A stretch of DNA of 64,000 nucleotides from Methylophilaceae bacterium (GTDB lineage: Bacteria > Pseudomonadota > Gammaproteobacteria > Burkholderiales > Methylophilaceae). Below are positions 18,358 to 30,542 of this stretch, piece by piece (position 1 is the stretch's first letter; each line of letters starts with the position of its first letter). The DNA lies in assembly GCA_028342535.1 (NCBI GenBank), contig JAOLWQ010000001.1:62001-126000 (forward strand), read 5' to 3'. The notes below the pieces were generated by a model. It did no database searches and was not told where the DNA came from. It worked only from the letters and a program-made list of their open reading frames with translations. A program made the position numbers and the translations under genes.

Positions 18358-20547
18358 ATGAACAATAAACAAAAATTTTTACAAGTGGCTATCGATGTCC
18401 CCATTAATCAATTATTTGATTATTTGCCAAATGAGGAACCTTTCTCTATTGGGCAGTATGTAACAATCCCTTTTGGCCGCAGAAAATTGATCGGGGTTAT
18501 ATGTGGAATCTCTTTAAGTTCAAATATTCATCCATCTAAATTAAAGTCAGTTATAAACGTGGACCCTGAAATAATTTTTGATGCTCCAATGTTTAAATTA
18601 CTTACTTTTGTTTCAGAATATTATCATTATCCGATTGGCCAAACAATAATGTCTGTTGTACCTAGCCGTTTAAAAAAGAATTTAAATCAATTACGTCAAT
18701 TTGAATTAATTTATCAAGCAACTCCAAAATTAACTAAAGCATTTATTAATCAGTTACCCACTCGTCAACTAAGAATAAGAAAAGTCGCTAAAGAGCTATT
18801 AAATGCAGATCTACGACAAACCGATGTAATGAAGTTAGTATCCAATTGGTCAGAATGTATTAATCAGTTAGAAGCTTATGGCTGCTTGAAATCAAAAAAA
18901 TATGAACCTAAAGTTAATGTTCCAACAGCTGAAATACCGACATTGAATGATGAACAAAAATCGGTCATAAATGCTATTACAAAAAAGAAGGGCTATCAAG
19001 CATCTTTAGTTTTTGGGGTTACTGGAAGCGGTAAAACAGAAGTATATATGCAGCTAATCGAACATATTTTAAAAGAACCAAAGAGTCAGGCTTTGATATT
19101 AGTGCCTGAGATAAATTTGACCCCTCAGTTAGAAAATAGATTTCGTACACGATTTCCCAATCAAAAATTAGTTAGTTTACATAGCCATCTAAATGATATT
19201 GAACGATTAGATAATTGGAGAAAAGCAAAGTCAGGCGAAGCCAGTATTATTATTGGGACAAGGTTGGCGATTTTTACACCCATACCTTTTATTAAAATAA
19301 TTATTATTGATGAAGAACATGATATGTCATTTAAACAGCAAGACGGATTAAGATATCATGCAAGAGATGTAGCAATGGTTCGAGCAAAAAATATTAATAT
19401 CCCTATTATTTTAGGTACCGCAACGCCGTCTTTGGAGAGTTGGCACAATGCTAAAAGAATAGATAATAAATATAATTTTTTAAAATTGAATTATCGGGCA
19501 GTTAAAAGTGCGTCGCTTCCAGAAATAAAAACAGTGCTAGTCAATGATAAAACTAAAAATGGAATTTCAAGAGCATTAGTAGATGCTATAAACGATCGAC
19601 TAGAACGGAAAGAGCAATCATTAATTTTTATTAACAGACGAGGTTTTGCTCCAACTTTGTTTTGTTCATCATGCAGCTGGACTGCAGAATGCAAAAGATG
19701 TAGCTCTAAACTTGTAGTTCATAGGAAGGTTAATAGATTAAAATGTCATCACTGTGGACATGATCAGAATATAATTAATCAATGCCCTGCATGCGATAGC
19801 ATGGGTTTACACCCACTTGGTTCAGGAACACAAAAGGTAGAAGAAGCTTTAAATAAACTATTTCCTGAGGCATCAATTTTAAGAGTCGATAGAGATACTA
19901 CAAGATCTAAGAAATCGCTAACTTCTCTTCACGACAGAATGAATAACCGAGAGGTTGATATATTAGTAGGAACTCAAATGTTAGCAAAAGGACACGACTT
20001 TCCTTTTTTGACTTTGGTTGGAGTTCTTGATGCAGATAATGCTTTATATAGCCCAGATTATCGTGCCCCTGAAAAATTATTTTCACAATTAATTCAAGTA
20101 TCTGGACGTGCGGGCCGATCTAATATAAAAGGTCAAGTTCTTATACAAACAGCATTTCCAAATAATCCACTATTTGAAGGGATTAAAAAACATGACTATG
20201 AAATTTTTGCTCAAACATTGCTTCAGGAAAGAGAGCAAATGGGACTCCCGCCTTTTAGTTTTACTGCTATTTTAAGAGTTGAATCTAAACAATTAAAGCA
20301 TGGCGAGAAATTTATAAATGATGCAGCTAATTATGCTACATCTTTATCAAATAAAGTTGTAATCTATGACCCTGTAAGGCCTTCAATTGAAAGATTAAAA
20401 GGATATGAAAGATTTCAGTTATTTATTCAAGCTAATGCTCGTAAAGATTTAAAAAATCTATTAAGACAATGGGTTACTTATTTAAGGAAATACCCTTTAG
20501 CTAATCGAGTAAAGTGGTCAATAGATGTTGATCCGGTAGAATTTTAA
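18358..20547 (+). CDS. priA: Primosomal protein N' (replication restart helicase PriA)
   Basis: A 729-residue superfamily 2 helicase that restarts stalled replication forks. An N-terminal 3' DNA-binding domain (LQVAIDVPINQLFDYL) is followed by Walker A GVTGSGKTEVY (about 219-229) and the DEEH motif. A zinc-binding insertion starts near residue 437 (CSSCSWTAECKRC, then CHHCGHDQNIINQCPAC, eight cysteines). The helicase motif VGTQMLAKGHDFP is also present. It is divergently transcribed from argS, 78 bases away. Confidence 0.97.
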   Translation: MNNKQKFLQVAIDVPINQLFDYLPNEEPFSIGQYVTIPFGRRKLIGVICGISLSSNIHPSKLKSVINVDPEIIFDAPMFKLLTFVSEYYHYPIGQTIMSVVPSRLKKNLNQLRQFELIYQATPKLTKAFINQLPTRQLRIRKVAKELLNADLRQTDVMKLVSNWSECINQLEAYGCLKSKKYEPKVNVPTAEIPTLNDEQKSVINAITKKKGYQASLVFGVTGSGKTEVYMQLIEHILKEPKSQALILVPEINLTPQLENRFRTRFPNQKLVSLHSHLNDIERLDNWRKAKSGEASIIIGTRLAIFTPIPFIKIIIIDEEHDMSFKQQDGLRYHARDVAMVRAKNINIPIILGTATPSLESWHNAKRIDNKYNFLKLNYRAVKSASLPEIKTVLVNDKTKNGISRALVDAINDRLERKEQSLIFINRRGFAPTLFCSSCSWTAECKRCSSKLVVHRKVNRLKCHHCGHDQNIINQCPACDSMGLHPLGSGTQKVEEALNKLFPEASILRVDRDTTRSKKSLTSLHDRMNNREVDILVGTQMLAKGHDFPFLTLVGVLDADNALYSPDYRAPEKLFSQLIQVSGRAGRSNIKGQVLIQTAFPNNPLFEGIKKHDYEIFAQTLLQEREQMGLPPFSFTAILRVESKQLKHGEKFINDAANYATSLSNKVVIYDPVRPSIERLKGYERFQLFIQANARKDLKNLLRQWVTYLRKYPLANRVKWSIDVDPVEF

Positions 20548-20578
20548 ATGGTTTATTTAATTCATATACAATAACAAT

Positions 20579-21412
20579 ATGATTAAATCACCTCCAAATG
20601 TCATGACATTTTCTGCAACAGATCCAACGTGCGGCGCTGGATTACAAGCGGATATTTTAACTATTTCAAGCTTAGGGTGTCAACCAGTTTCAATTACGAC
20701 GGGGGTTACTGTCCAGGATACTATTGGCGTTAATAAACTAATCCCTATTGATTCTGAATTGGTAAATAATCAAGCCCGTCTTATATTAGAGGATATGAAT
20801 GTGGAAATATTTAAATTAGGTTTATTAGGAAGTAAAGAGAATATTGCTACTATTGCTGAAATTATTTCTGATTACCCAGATATCCCTTTAATTATAGATC
20901 CTGTCCTTGCTTCTGGGCGAGGAGACGAATTAGTTGACACTGAATCCAGGAAAATGATGATGGAATTACTATTTCCAGAATCCTTATTAATAACTCCAAA
21001 TAGTATAGAAGCAAGACAGCTGGTAAATAATGGTACAGAAGGTTTGGATTTGTCTATTGAGACATGCGTTGATCGTTTTAAAGGAATGGGATGCGAAAAT
21101 ATTTTAATAACAGGAAGTCATGAGGACACAGAAAACGTAGTCAATACTTTATATGGCACAGCAAATCAAATAATTCCATATTATTGGGACCGACTTCCTG
21201 GCAGTTATCATGGTTCAGGCTGTACATTAACATCTGCCATTTCTGCTTATTATGCATTAGGATTATCAATTGGTGAGGCAGTAGAAGAAGCTCAATACTT
21301 TACATGGCATGCATTAAAAAATGGCTTTAAACCTGGAAAGGGGCAATTAATTCCAAACCGATTATTTCAAGTTAATGATACTGAAGATGATGGAAAATCT
21401 ACATATCATTAA
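20579..21412 (+). CDS. thiD: Hydroxymethylpyrimidine (phosphate) kinase
   Basis: A 277-residue ribokinase-fold kinase that phosphorylates HMP to HMP-P and HMP-PP for thiamine synthesis. The substrate-binding start TDPTCGAGLQADILT is the betaproteobacterial variant of the SDSGGGAGIQAD motif. The anion hole and catalytic region GSYHGSGCTLTSAI contain the expected GSGC. It overlaps thiE by 23 bases (using the thiE start at 21390) and leads a thiD-thiE-hemL run. No TPP riboswitch precedes it, unlike thiC. Confidence 0.93.
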   Translation: MIKSPPNVMTFSATDPTCGAGLQADILTISSLGCQPVSITTGVTVQDTIGVNKLIPIDSELVNNQARLILEDMNVEIFKLGLLGSKENIATIAEIISDYPDIPLIIDPVLASGRGDELVDTESRKMMMELLFPESLLITPNSIEARQLVNNGTEGLDLSIETCVDRFKGMGCENILITGSHEDTENVVNTLYGTANQIIPYYWDRLPGSYHGSGCTLTSAISAYYALGLSIGEAVEEAQYFTWHALKNGFKPGKGQLIPNRLFQVNDTEDDGKSTYH

Positions 21413-22028
21413 AGGTCTCTATGCTGTAACACCTGATGAAAAGGATTTATTTATATTAAGTTCAAAAGTAGAATCTTGTATTAAAGGAGGAGCAAGGTTA
21501 ATTCAATATCGATCTAAAACGCTTCCGAAAATTGAGCAGAAAAAGCAAGCAAGAAAAGTTAAAATGGTTTGTGATTACTATAAAGTACCACTAATTATAA
21601 ACGACGATATTGAATTATGTCGTATTTTAAATGCAGATGGAGTACATTTAGGAGAAAATGACGAAAGTTTAGAAAAAGCACGTTCAGTATTAGGCCCTTC
21701 AAAAATAATAGGAGTTTCTTGTTACAACTCGATTGATCGAGTAAGGCAAGCAGTGGATAAGGGCGCAACTTATGTAGCATTAGGAGCATGTTTTCCAACC
21801 ATAACAAAGCCAAGTGCACCAAAAGTATCATTAGAACTAATAGCTTTAGTATTGAAAAAATTTAAAATACCTATAGTTGCAATTGGGGGTATTAATCTTG
21901 AAAATATAGAATTACTCACTAATAAAGGGATAAATTGTATTGCAGTAATCAATAGTTTATTTAAAGTTAGAGATATAGAAGGAACGGCTAGAGAATTTAC
22001 AAGTCTTATAGAAAATGAGGAATCATGA
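21390..22028 (+). CDS. thiE: Thiamine-phosphate synthase
   Basis: ThiE joins HMP-PP and thiazole phosphate to thiamine phosphate. This TIM-barrel protein of about 212 residues shows [10 protein letters not shown], the substrate region [31 protein letters not shown] and the phosphate-binding [11 protein letters not shown]. Possible in-frame starts are ATGs at 21375, 21387 and 21390, all inside thiD. The family N-terminus fits 21387 or 21390 best. The stop overlaps the hemL start (ATGA), suggesting coupled translation. Confidence 0.92.
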   Translation: MENLHIIKGLYAVTPDEKDLFILSSKVESCIKGGARLIQYRSKTLPKIEQKKQARKVKMVCDYYKVPLIINDDIELCRILNADGVHLGENDESLEKARSVLGPSKIIGVSCYNSIDRVRQAVDKGATYVALGACFPTITKPSAPKVSLELIALVLKKFKIPIVAIGGINLENIELLTNKGINCIAVINSLFKVRDIEGTAREFTSLIENEES

Positions 22029-23311
22029 CAGATAAAAATAAAAACCTATTTGAGCTATCTCAAAAATTTATTCCTGGAGGGGTAAATTCACCAGTGCGAG
22101 CATTTTCTTCCGTTGGAGGTACGCCAATTTTCTTTAAAAAAGGGATGGGTAGTCGGCTTTGGGATGAAAATGATAAAGAATATATTGATTATATCAATTC
22201 ATGGGGGCCAATGATTTTAGGCCATGCTCACCCAGAGGTAATTAAAGCAGTTCAAGAGATTGCAAAAAATAGCCTATCTTTTGGAGCGCCTACATCAAAA
22301 GAATTAGAGATTGCTGAGATGCTAGTTAAATTGGTACCAAGTATGGAGCAAGTACGACTGGTAAGTAGTGGAACGGAAGCAACGATGAGTGCAATTCGGG
22401 TTGCAAGAGGATTTACCTCAAGAGATCGTATAGTAAAATTTGAGGGGTGTTATCACGGACATGCAGATGCATTATTGGTTAAAGCTGGTTCAGGAGCGCT
22501 AACTTTTGGCCAACCCAGCTCCGCTGGTGTACCTAAAGATGTTGCAAAGCACACCCATACACTTGCATTTAATGATAATGAGGGTTTAGAAAAATGCTTT
22601 AGCGAGATGGGAAATAAAATAGCATGTGTGATTATTGAACCTATTGTGGGGAATATGAATTTAATTTTACCTAACATCAATTTTTTAAAAAAATTAAGAC
22701 AACTTTGCACACAATATGGGACTGTTTTAATTTTTGATGAAGTAATGACTGGTTTTAGAGTAGCATTAGGAGGTGCTCAGGAATTATATGGGGTAACACC
22801 TGATATGACAACATTAGGAAAGATTATAGGTGGCGGGTTACCGGTCGGTGCTTTTGGAGGTAAAAAAGATATTATGCAAAACTTAGCACCATTAGGACCA
22901 GTTTATCAAGCAGGAACTTTATCTGGAAATCCAGTTGCAGTTGCCGCTGGATTAAAAACACTTAAATTAATTCAAGAACCAAATTTTTATCAAAAATTAA
23001 GCTTAATGACAGAAAAGTTAGTTGATGGAATGGCAGATGCTGCAGAGAAGAACGGTATTAAATTTTCTGCCAGAAGTGTAGGAGGGATGTTTGGCATTTA
23101 CTTTAGAGACACACCTCCAAATAGTTTCGATGAAATTATGGACAGTGACCGAACAAAATTTAATAAGTTTTTTCATTATATGTTGAAACAGGGTATTTAT
23201 TTTGGCCCTTCTGCATTTGAAGCTGGTTTTGTTTCAGCAGCTCATACAGAAAAAGATATTAAAGAAACAATTGATGCATCTTATAAGGCGTTCGAAAGCT
23301 TAAATGATTGA
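22025..23311 (+). CDS. hemL: Glutamate-1-semialdehyde 2,1-aminomutase
   Basis: HemL converts glutamate-1-semialdehyde to 5-aminolevulinate, the first committed tetrapyrrole precursor in the C5 pathway. The 428-residue PLP enzyme has [20 protein letters not shown] at its start, the cofactor region [36 protein letters not shown], and the Schiff-base lysine K266 in [17 protein letters not shown]. It overlaps thiE by four bases. Confidence 0.97.
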   Translation: MTDKNKNLFELSQKFIPGGVNSPVRAFSSVGGTPIFFKKGMGSRLWDENDKEYIDYINSWGPMILGHAHPEVIKAVQEIAKNSLSFGAPTSKELEIAEMLVKLVPSMEQVRLVSSGTEATMSAIRVARGFTSRDRIVKFEGCYHGHADALLVKAGSGALTFGQPSSAGVPKDVAKHTHTLAFNDNEGLEKCFSEMGNKIACVIIEPIVGNMNLILPNINFLKKLRQLCTQYGTVLIFDEVMTGFRVALGGAQELYGVTPDMTTLGKIIGGGLPVGAFGGKKDIMQNLAPLGPVYQAGTLSGNPVAVAAGLKTLKLIQEPNFYQKLSLMTEKLVDGMADAAEKNGIKFSARSVGGMFGIYFRDTPPNSFDEIMDSDRTKFNKFFHYMLKQGIYFGPSAFEAGFVSAAHTEKDIKETIDASYKAFESLND

Positions 23312-23405
23312 ATTAATTTCTCTCAAATGATTGAATAAACTGGTAAATAAGCATAAAATTATCGGTCACTTGAGTAACGTAAAAGAATATAAAAAACAAA
23401 GTTTA

Positions 23406-26400
23406 ATGACGAATAAAAAAAATTTAAAACAAGGCTTATACTACCCAAAAAATGAACATGATTCTTGTGGCGTTGGGTTTATTGCTAATATTCATGGCAC
23501 AAAAAGTCACCGGATTGTTCAGCAAGGGCTAGAACTTCTCACAAACCTTACACACCGTGGTGCAACTGGATATGATCCGAAGCTAGGGGACGGCGCTGGA
23601 CTTTTAATACAGATTTCCGATGATTTTTTTCGAAACGAAACTCAAATTCACAAAATAAAATTACCTGCATTTGGACATTATGGAATTGGGATGGTTTTTT
23701 TACCTCAGTCTAAGACATTAAGAGAAAAATGCGAAGTAATTATTTCAAAAATTGTTGAAGAAGAAGGCCAAGCTAATCTTGGTTGGAGAGAAGTGCCTGT
23801 TAATAACAAGAATATTGCTAACGCAGCTCGAGATGTTGAACCAGTTATTAGGCAAATTATTATTAGTAGAAATAAAAATTGTTCTTCACAAGACGATTTT
23901 GAGAGAAAGTTATTTGTTATCCGAAAAAGAATTGAAATTGAGGTTAATAAACTAGATATTGACGATCCGGCAAAATTTTATATAGCCTCAATGTCTTCAA
24001 GGACAATCGTCTACAAGGGTATGTTACTTGCAAATGAAGTGGGTATATATTTTGAAGATTTATTGAATGGATTAATGCAGTCTGCCTTAGCTCTAGTGCA
24101 CCAAAGGTTTTCGACTAATACTTTTCCTTCTTGGGAGTTGGCACATCCATATAGAATCATAGCGCACAACGGAGAAATTAATACTGTACAAGGTAATGTT
24201 AATTGGATGAATGCTCGCCGGGAAAAGATGCAATCTTTGCTTCTTGGAGAAGATTTAGAAAAGCTATGGCCATTGATTGAGGCTGGGCAATCAGATACAG
24301 CTTGTTTTGATAATTGCTTAGAGCTTTTAGTAGCTGGAGGTTACAGCTTGCCTCATGCAATGATGATGCTAATTCCTGAGCCATGGTCTGGAAACGAGCT
24401 CATGAGTGAGGAAAGAAAAGGGTTCTATGAATATCATGCGGCCTTAATGGAGCCATGGGATGGACCAGCAGCAGTTGCTTTCACAGATGGAAAAATGATT
24501 GGAGCTACATTAGATAGAAACGGATTGAGACCCGCCAGATATTTATTAACTGAAGATGGTGATTTAATGATGGCATCTGAGATGGGAGTTTTAAAATTTC
24601 CTGAAGAAAAAATTATTAAAAAATGGCGGCTTGAGCCAGGAAAAATGTTACTTATTGACCTTGATAAAGGAAAACTTATTGAAGATGATGAAATTAAAAA
24701 AATATTGTCTTCCGAAAAGCCCTATCAAGAATGGTTGAAAAAGTCCCGTTATTTTTTAGGCGATTTAAAAGCTGTAGGAGTTGAATTTAATCATGATGAA
24801 AGTTTGTTAGATTTACAACAAAGCTTTGGATACAGCCAAGAAGACCTCTCTTTTATATTAATGCCAATGATTAAAGTAGGTCAGGAGAATTCTGGATCCA
24901 TGGGAAATGACTCTGCACTTCCTGTTTTATCAAATCGGCCTAAACTTTTATATAACTATTTTAAACAACTATTTGCACAGGTTACAAATCCACCAATAGA
25001 CCCAATACGTGAAAATATTGTAATGTCATTAGTAACGTTTATTGGTCCTAAACCTAACCTTTTAGGAATTGAAGAAAAAGAGCCCGCATTTAGATTGGAA
25101 GCTAGCCAGCCGGTATTAAGTATTGACGAATTGGAACAATTAAAACAAATCGGTTCATTGACACAAGATAAGTTTAAATCAAAAGTAATAGATATTACTT
25201 ATGCTTATGAGTCAGGTTCAGAAGAGGACTGTGCTGACAGGATTAAAAATGCTTTGGACGCAATTTGTAAAGAAGCAGATCAGGCAATTAATAATGGATT
25301 CAATATAATAATTCTTTCTGATAGGAATACGTCTTCTGAAAGACTAGCAATTCCAGCTCTGCTAGCTTGCTCATCAACACATCAATATTTAGTGAAGTCT
25401 GGTAATAGGACAAATGCAGGGTTAGTTATAGATACTGGATCAGCAAGAGAGGTTCATCACTTTGCTTTATTAGCGGGTTATGGCGCTGAAGCGGTTTGCC
25501 CATGGCTTACTTATGAAACAATTAAAACATTAACCGATGATTTTTTTACAGCCCAGGAAAATTATATTAAGGCTATAGGTAAAGGCTTATTTAAGGTTAT
25601 GTCTAAGATGGGAATATCAACCTATCAATCTTATTGTGGCGCTCAAGTTTTCGAAGCAATTGGATTAAATGAACAGTTCATTGACAAGTATTTTACTGGA
25701 ACAGTATCTAATGTTGATGGAATTGGTATTGAGCAAGTTGCTATAGAGGCTGAAAGAATTCATCAATTAGCTTATGGTAACGATCCAGTTTTAAGTGATG
25801 CATTGGATGCTGGAGGAGAATATGCTTTTAGGATTAGAGGTGAAGAGCATATGTGGACGCCTGAATCTATTGCTAAGCTTCAACATTCAACTAAAAAAAA
25901 TAATTTTGAGACTTACAAAGAGTATGCAGAACTTATAAATAATCAAGCTCATAGACATATGACTTTGAGAGGTTTATTTTCTTTTAAAATAAAAAAATCA
26001 ATTCCTTTAGATGAAGTTGAGTCAGCAAAAGAAATTGTTAAACGATTCACAACTGGGGCAATGTCTTTAGGTTCGATATCGACTGAAGCACATTCAACTC
26101 TAGCTATAGCAATGAACCGAATAGGTGGAAAATCAAATACTGGAGAAGGAGGTGAAGATATTCGACGTAGTTTCCCAATTCTAAAAGATACTTCAATCTC
26201 TGAACATTTAGACTCAGACATCATAATGAAAAATATTAATTTAATAGCAGGGGATTCTTTAAGATCTAGAATTAAACAAGTTGCATCTGGAAGATTCGGA
26301 GTAACTGCAGAATATTTAGCTTCTGCAGACCAAATTCAAATTAAAATGGCACAAGGAGCTAAGCCCGGAGAGGGTGGTCAATTACCGGGACATAAAGTTA

Positions 26401-28031
26401 GTGAATATATAGCTAAGCTAAGGTTTTCTGTTCCTGGTGTGGGATTAATTTCACCACCACCACATCATGATATTTATTCCATTGAAGATTTAGCTCAGTT
26501 AATCCATGATTTAAAAAATGCAAATCCAAATGCTAGTATTTCAGTAAAATTAGTTGCTGAAACTGGTGTTGGTACTGTTGCTGCTGGAGTAACTAAAGCC
26601 AAAGCAGACCATATTGTTATAGCAGGTCACGATGGTGGAACCGGAGCATCCCCTCTCACTTCGATTAAGCATGCAGGCGGACCTTGGGAAATTGGGTTAG
26701 CAGAAACCCAACAAACTTTAATATTAAATCAATTAAGAAGTAGAGTCATACTGCAAGTTGATGGCCAATTAAAGACTGGTAGAGATGTTGTTGTAGGGGC
26801 AATGTTGGGAGCTGATGAGTTTGGTTTTGCTACAGCACCACTTGTAGTGGAAGGCTGCATAATGATGAGAAAATGCCATTTAAATACTTGCCCTGTTGGA
26901 ATTGCTACACAAGATACAGAATTGCGAAAAAGATTCTCTGGTCAGCCAGAACATGTAGTTAACTTCTTTTTCTTTGTGGCTGAAGAAGCAAGAGAAATAA
27001 TGGCATCTTTAGGTATTAGGAAATTTAATGAATTAATTGGACGGTCTGATTTGCTAGACAAGCAACAAGGCATTGAGCATTGGAAAATCAACGGACTTGA
27101 TTTTACTAAAATATTTTATCAGCCAAAAATGGCCAATGATGCTGTTAAATATAATACTGAAAGCCAAGATCATGGACTACAAAATGCACTTGATAATGAA
27201 TTAATTAATAAATCAATTTCTGCAATTACTGATAAAAATAATATTGAGTTTGACACGGAAATTACAAATGTGAATAGAACTGTCGGCACTATGCTCTCTC
27301 ATGAAATAGCAAAAAGATATGGCAATGATGGTTTGCCAGATGATTCCATAAAGGTTAACTTAAACGGAACTGCTGGACAAAGCTTCGGAGCATTTTTAGC
27401 GAAAGGAATAACCTTTAATCTTAATGGAGAAGGTAACGATTATGTGGGCAAGGGGTTGTGTGGCGGAAAGATTATCATACAACCCCCTAAAAAATTTAAG
27501 GGTATAGCTGAAAAAAATATTATTATTGGAAATACAACCATGTATGGAGCAACATCTGGTGAAACTTACTTCAATGGCATTGGTGGGGAGAGGTTTTGTG
27601 TAAGAAACTCAGGGGCCAGTGCTGTAATAGAAGGAGTTGGAAACCATGGCTGTGAATATATGACTGGTGGAACCGTGGTAGTTTTAGGTAAAACAGGCCA
27701 AAATTTTGCAGCTGGAATGTCAGGTGGAGTTGCCTATATTTATGATCCTCAGAAAATATTTAAAAAATATTGTAATTTATCAATGGTAACGCTTCATAAA
27801 GTAAAAAAAGAAAATATTGAAACTGATATACCACTTCATCTAAATTTGCCAGATGAGAAAATATTGAAAACTCTTATCGAAAATCATTGTCAATACACTA
27901 AAAGCAATATAGCTAAAAAAATATTAAATCAATGGGATGCTGAATTAGAAAATTTTGTGAAAGTTATGCCAATTGAGTATAAAAGAGCATTAAATGAAAT
28001 GAAAAATATTAAGAAAAAGGAAGTTGCTTAA
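23406..28031 (+). CDS. gltB: Glutamate synthase (NADPH) large subunit
   Basis: GltB transfers the amide of glutamine to 2-oxoglutarate, giving two glutamates. The protein has about 1541 residues. After a 20-residue propeptide comes the N-terminal nucleophile C21 (EHDSCGVGF) of the glutaminase domain. The central domain and the FMN-binding synthase domain ([20 protein letters not shown]) follow, with an iron-sulfur cysteine cluster at [14 protein letters not shown] and a C-terminal beta-helix ([20 protein letters not shown]). The start is taken at ATG 23406. An in-frame TTG at 23331 would add 25 atypical residues. Its stop overlaps gltD by one base. Confidence 0.96.
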   Translation: MTNKKNLKQGLYYPKNEHDSCGVGFIANIHGTKSHRIVQQGLELLTNLTHRGATGYDPKLGDGAGLLIQISDDFFRNETQIHKIKLPAFGHYGIGMVFLPQSKTLREKCEVIISKIVEEEGQANLGWREVPVNNKNIANAARDVEPVIRQIIISRNKNCSSQDDFERKLFVIRKRIEIEVNKLDIDDPAKFYIASMSSRTIVYKGMLLANEVGIYFEDLLNGLMQSALALVHQRFSTNTFPSWELAHPYRIIAHNGEINTVQGNVNWMNARREKMQSLLLGEDLEKLWPLIEAGQSDTACFDNCLELLVAGGYSLPHAMMMLIPEPWSGNELMSEERKGFYEYHAALMEPWDGPAAVAFTDGKMIGATLDRNGLRPARYLLTEDGDLMMASEMGVLKFPEEKIIKKWRLEPGKMLLIDLDKGKLIEDDEIKKILSSEKPYQEWLKKSRYFLGDLKAVGVEFNHDESLLDLQQSFGYSQEDLSFILMPMIKVGQENSGSMGNDSALPVLSNRPKLLYNYFKQLFAQVTNPPIDPIRENIVMSLVTFIGPKPNLLGIEEKEPAFRLEASQPVLSIDELEQLKQIGSLTQDKFKSKVIDITYAYESGSEEDCADRIKNALDAICKEADQAINNGFNIIILSDRNTSSERLAIPALLACSSTHQYLVKSGNRTNAGLVIDTGSAREVHHFALLAGYGAEAVCPWLTYETIKTLTDDFFTAQENYIKAIGKGLFKVMSKMGISTYQSYCGAQVFEAIGLNEQFIDKYFTGTVSNVDGIGIEQVAIEAERIHQLAYGNDPVLSDALDAGGEYAFRIRGEEHMWTPESIAKLQHSTKKNNFETYKEYAELINNQAHRHMTLRGLFSFKIKKSIPLDEVESAKEIVKRFTTGAMSLGSISTEAHSTLAIAMNRIGGKSNTGEGGEDIRRSFPILKDTSISEHLDSDIIMKNINLIAGDSLRSRIKQVASGRFGVTAEYLASADQIQIKMAQGAKPGEGGQLPGHKVSEYIAKLRFSVPGVGLISPPPHHDIYSIEDLAQLIHDLKNANPNASISVKLVAETGVGTVAAGVTKAKADHIVIAGHDGGTGASPLTSIKHAGGPWEIGLAETQQTLILNQLRSRVILQVDGQLKTGRDVVVGAMLGADEFGFATAPLVVEGCIMMRKCHLNTCPVGIATQDTELRKRFSGQPEHVVNFFFFVAEEAREIMASLGIRKFNELIGRSDLLDKQQGIEHWKINGLDFTKIFYQPKMANDAVKYNTESQDHGLQNALDNELINKSISAITDKNNIEFDTEITNVNRTVGTMLSHEIAKRYGNDGLPDDSIKVNLNGTAGQSFGAFLAKGITFNLNGEGNDYVGKGLCGGKIIIQPPKKFKGIAEKNIIIGNTTMYGATSGETYFNGIGGERFCVRNSGASAVIEGVGNHGCEYMTGGTVVVLGKTGQNFAAGMSGGVAYIYDPQKIFKKYCNLSMVTLHKVKKENIETDIPLHLNLPDEKILKTLIENHCQYTKSNIAKKILNQWDAELENFVKVMPIEYKRALNEMKNIKKKEVA

Positions 28032-29458
28032 TGGGAAAAGTTACAGGGTTTTTAGATTTTCCTCGACAAACTGAGCAAAATCTTCCTGCAGAAGAACGCA
28101 TAAAAAATTATAAAGAATTTATTTTGCATCTATCGGATGAAGAAGCAAAAGTTCAAGGCGCACGCTGTATGGATTGCGGAATTCCATTTTGTAATAATGG
28201 ATGCCCAGTAAATAATATAATCCCAGATTGGAATGATTTAGTCTTTAACCAAAACTGGAGAGCAGCAATTGATGTTCTTCATTCTACAAATAATTTTCCG
28301 GAGTTTACTGGACGTATATGCCCGGCTCCTTGTGAGGCAGCATGCACTTTAAATATTAATTCAGATCCTGTAGGAATTAAATCAATAGAACATGCGATTA
28401 TAGATAAGGCTTGGGAAAATAATTGGGTTCTTCCTCAAATAGCAAAAAATAAGACTGGAAAGAAAATAGCAATTGTTGGATCAGGGCCAGCAGGGCTTGC
28501 AGCAGCTCAACAGTTAGCAAGGGTTGGTCATGATGTAGATGTTTATGAAAAGAATGATCGTATTGGTGGATTACTTCGTTATGGTATTCCAGATTTTAAG
28601 ATGGAAAAAATTCATATAGATCGAAGAGTAGATCAAATGGAGGCTGAGGGCGTAAAATTTAAGACAAATCAGAATGTTGGTGAAACTGTTGATCCTGAAA
28701 AATTAGTAAAAGATTACGATTCAGTTCTTTTAACTGGTGGAGCAGAATGGCCAAGAGATCTTCCAGTACCAGGAAGAGAGCTAGAAGGAATTAATTTTGC
28801 AATGGATTTTTTACCGTCGCAAAATAAAATTGTGGCTGGTGATAAAGTGCCTAAGCAAATTAAGGCAACTGGAAAGCATGTTGTGGTTATTGGCGGAGGA
28901 GATACTGGATCTGATTGTGTAGGAACTTCAAATAGACATGGTGCAGCTTCGGTAACGCAATTTGAATTAATGCCGCAACCACCCGAGCAAGAAAATAAAT
29001 CTATGGTTTGGCCATATTGGCCATTAAAAATGAGAACATCTAGCTCACATGAGGAAGGTTGTGATAGAGATTGGTCAATTGCTACTAAATCATTTGTTGG
29101 CGAGAAGGGTAAAGTTAAAGAATTAATTGGTGTAAAAGTGGAATGGCGAGAAGGAACAATGCAAGAAATTCCTAATTCAGAATTTAAATTAAAAGCAGAT
29201 TTAGTTTTGTTAGCGATGGGTTTTATGGGGCCAAAACAAAAAATGCTAGATAAATTTTTAATCGAAAAAGACAAACGTGGAAATGTCAAAGCCTCAACAG
29301 AGGGAGATAAGGCTTATTCTACTTCAAGGGAAAAAGTTTTTGCCGCCGGTGATATGCGACGTGGCCAATCACTAGTAGTTTGGGCCATCAGAGAAGGTAG
29401 ACAATGCGCACGTGCTGTAGATGAGTTTTTAATGGGGAATTCAGTACTTCCGAGATAA
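28031..29458 (+). CDS. gltD: Glutamate synthase (NADPH) small subunit
   Basis: The 475-residue flavoprotein passes electrons from NADPH to GltB. Two N-terminal iron-sulfur cysteine motifs are visible ([16 protein letters not shown] and [14 protein letters not shown]). They are followed by the FAD-binding [20 protein letters not shown] and the NADPH-binding [20 protein letters not shown]. The ATG overlaps the gltB stop by one base (TAATG). Confidence 0.97.
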   Translation: MGKVTGFLDFPRQTEQNLPAEERIKNYKEFILHLSDEEAKVQGARCMDCGIPFCNNGCPVNNIIPDWNDLVFNQNWRAAIDVLHSTNNFPEFTGRICPAPCEAACTLNINSDPVGIKSIEHAIIDKAWENNWVLPQIAKNKTGKKIAIVGSGPAGLAAAQQLARVGHDVDVYEKNDRIGGLLRYGIPDFKMEKIHIDRRVDQMEAEGVKFKTNQNVGETVDPEKLVKDYDSVLLTGGAEWPRDLPVPGRELEGINFAMDFLPSQNKIVAGDKVPKQIKATGKHVVVIGGGDTGSDCVGTSNRHGAASVTQFELMPQPPEQENKSMVWPYWPLKMRTSSSHEEGCDRDWSIATKSFVGEKGKVKELIGVKVEWREGTMQEIPNSEFKLKADLVLLAMGFMGPKQKMLDKFLIEKDKRGNVKASTEGDKAYSTSREKVFAAGDMRRGQSLVVWAIREGRQCARAVDEFLMGNSVLPR

Positions 29459-29473
29459 TTCAATTACCATAAT

Positions 29474-30541
29474 ATGACCACTATTATCAATGATGTATTT
29501 ATGAAAACCCTTTTAAGGGAAAAAACACCATATACGCCAGTTTGGATTATGAGACAAGCCGGACGATATCTTCCCGAATACCGTGAAACTAGAAAAAAAG
29601 CAGGAAGTTTTTTAGATCTCTGTAAGAATCAAGATTTTGCAACCGAGGTAACAATGCAGCCACTCGAAAGATATCCTAATTTAGACGCTGCGATTTTATT
29701 TTCTGATATCTTGACTGTGCCAGACGCAATGGGTTTAGGTCTCTATTTTCAGGAAGGCGAAGGCCCAAAATTTAAATATCCTTTACAAAATGAGAAAGCA
29801 ATTCAGAAGTTAGATATACCTGATGTTGAAGAAAAATTAGCTTATGTATTTAAAGCAGTCAAGTCAATTAAAAGTGCACTTAAAAATAAAGTTCCACTAA
29901 TTGGATTTACAGGGAGCCCTTGGACGCTTGCAACTTATATGGTTGAAGGAGAAGGTGGATCAGATTTTCTTAAAATAAAAAAAATGTTGTACAGTCGACC
30001 TGATTTATTAAATCATATTCTTAAAATAAATACTGAAACTGTAACTAAATATCTAGCATGCCAAATTGATGCAGGAGCAGATGTTGTTATGATTTTTGAC
30101 TCTTGGGGGGGTGCTTTAGCTCATAATGAATATGAGAGTTATTCTTTAAATTATATGAAAGTTATTATTTCAAACTTAAATTTATTAGGTTATAAAAATA
30201 CACCTAAAATTATATTCACAAAAGGTGGTGGGCAGTGGATAAAGGCTCAAGCCAATAGTGGGGCAGATGCTCTTGGTGTTGATTGGCAAACAAGCCTTGG
30301 ATCCTCCAGAAAATTAATGGATGATAAAGTAGCATTACAGGGAAATTTAGATCCTACAATTTTGTTATCAAACCCAAAATCAATTGAAGAATCCGTAAAA
30401 AAAGTTCTTGATGACTATGGATATGGTGAGGGGCATATTTTTAATTTAGGACATGGAATAACACAGTTCACGCCACCTGAAAATCTTCAAGTATTACTGG
30501 AAACTGTTCGTAATTATAGTGTTCAGTATCACCAAGATTAG
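29474..30541 (+). CDS. hemE: Uroporphyrinogen decarboxylase
   Basis: HemE converts uroporphyrinogen III to coproporphyrinogen III in heme synthesis. The 355-residue protein carries the signature PVWIMRQAGRYLPEYRETR (about 21-39), the second signature GFTGSPWTLATYMVEG, and FNLGHGITQFTPPENL at the end. It follows gltD by 15 bases and converges on the TonB-like gene, with one base between the two stop codons. Confidence 0.97.
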   Translation: MTTIINDVFMKTLLREKTPYTPVWIMRQAGRYLPEYRETRKKAGSFLDLCKNQDFATEVTMQPLERYPNLDAAILFSDILTVPDAMGLGLYFQEGEGPKFKYPLQNEKAIQKLDIPDVEEKLAYVFKAVKSIKSALKNKVPLIGFTGSPWTLATYMVEGEGGSDFLKIKKMLYSRPDLLNHILKINTETVTKYLACQIDAGADVVMIFDSWGGALAHNEYESYSLNYMKVIISNLNLLGYKNTPKIIFTKGGGQWIKAQANSGADALGVDWQTSLGSSRKLMDDKVALQGNLDPTILLSNPKSIEESVKKVLDDYGYGEGHIFNLGHGITQFTPPENLQVLLETVRNYSVQYHQD

Positions 30542-30542
30542 G

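Noticed and set aside
28714-29289. A 191-residue minus-strand ORF
   Set aside because: It is fully antisense to gltD, whose cofactor motifs are intact. The composition is Ser/Pro/Thr-rich, as expected of an antisense frame.
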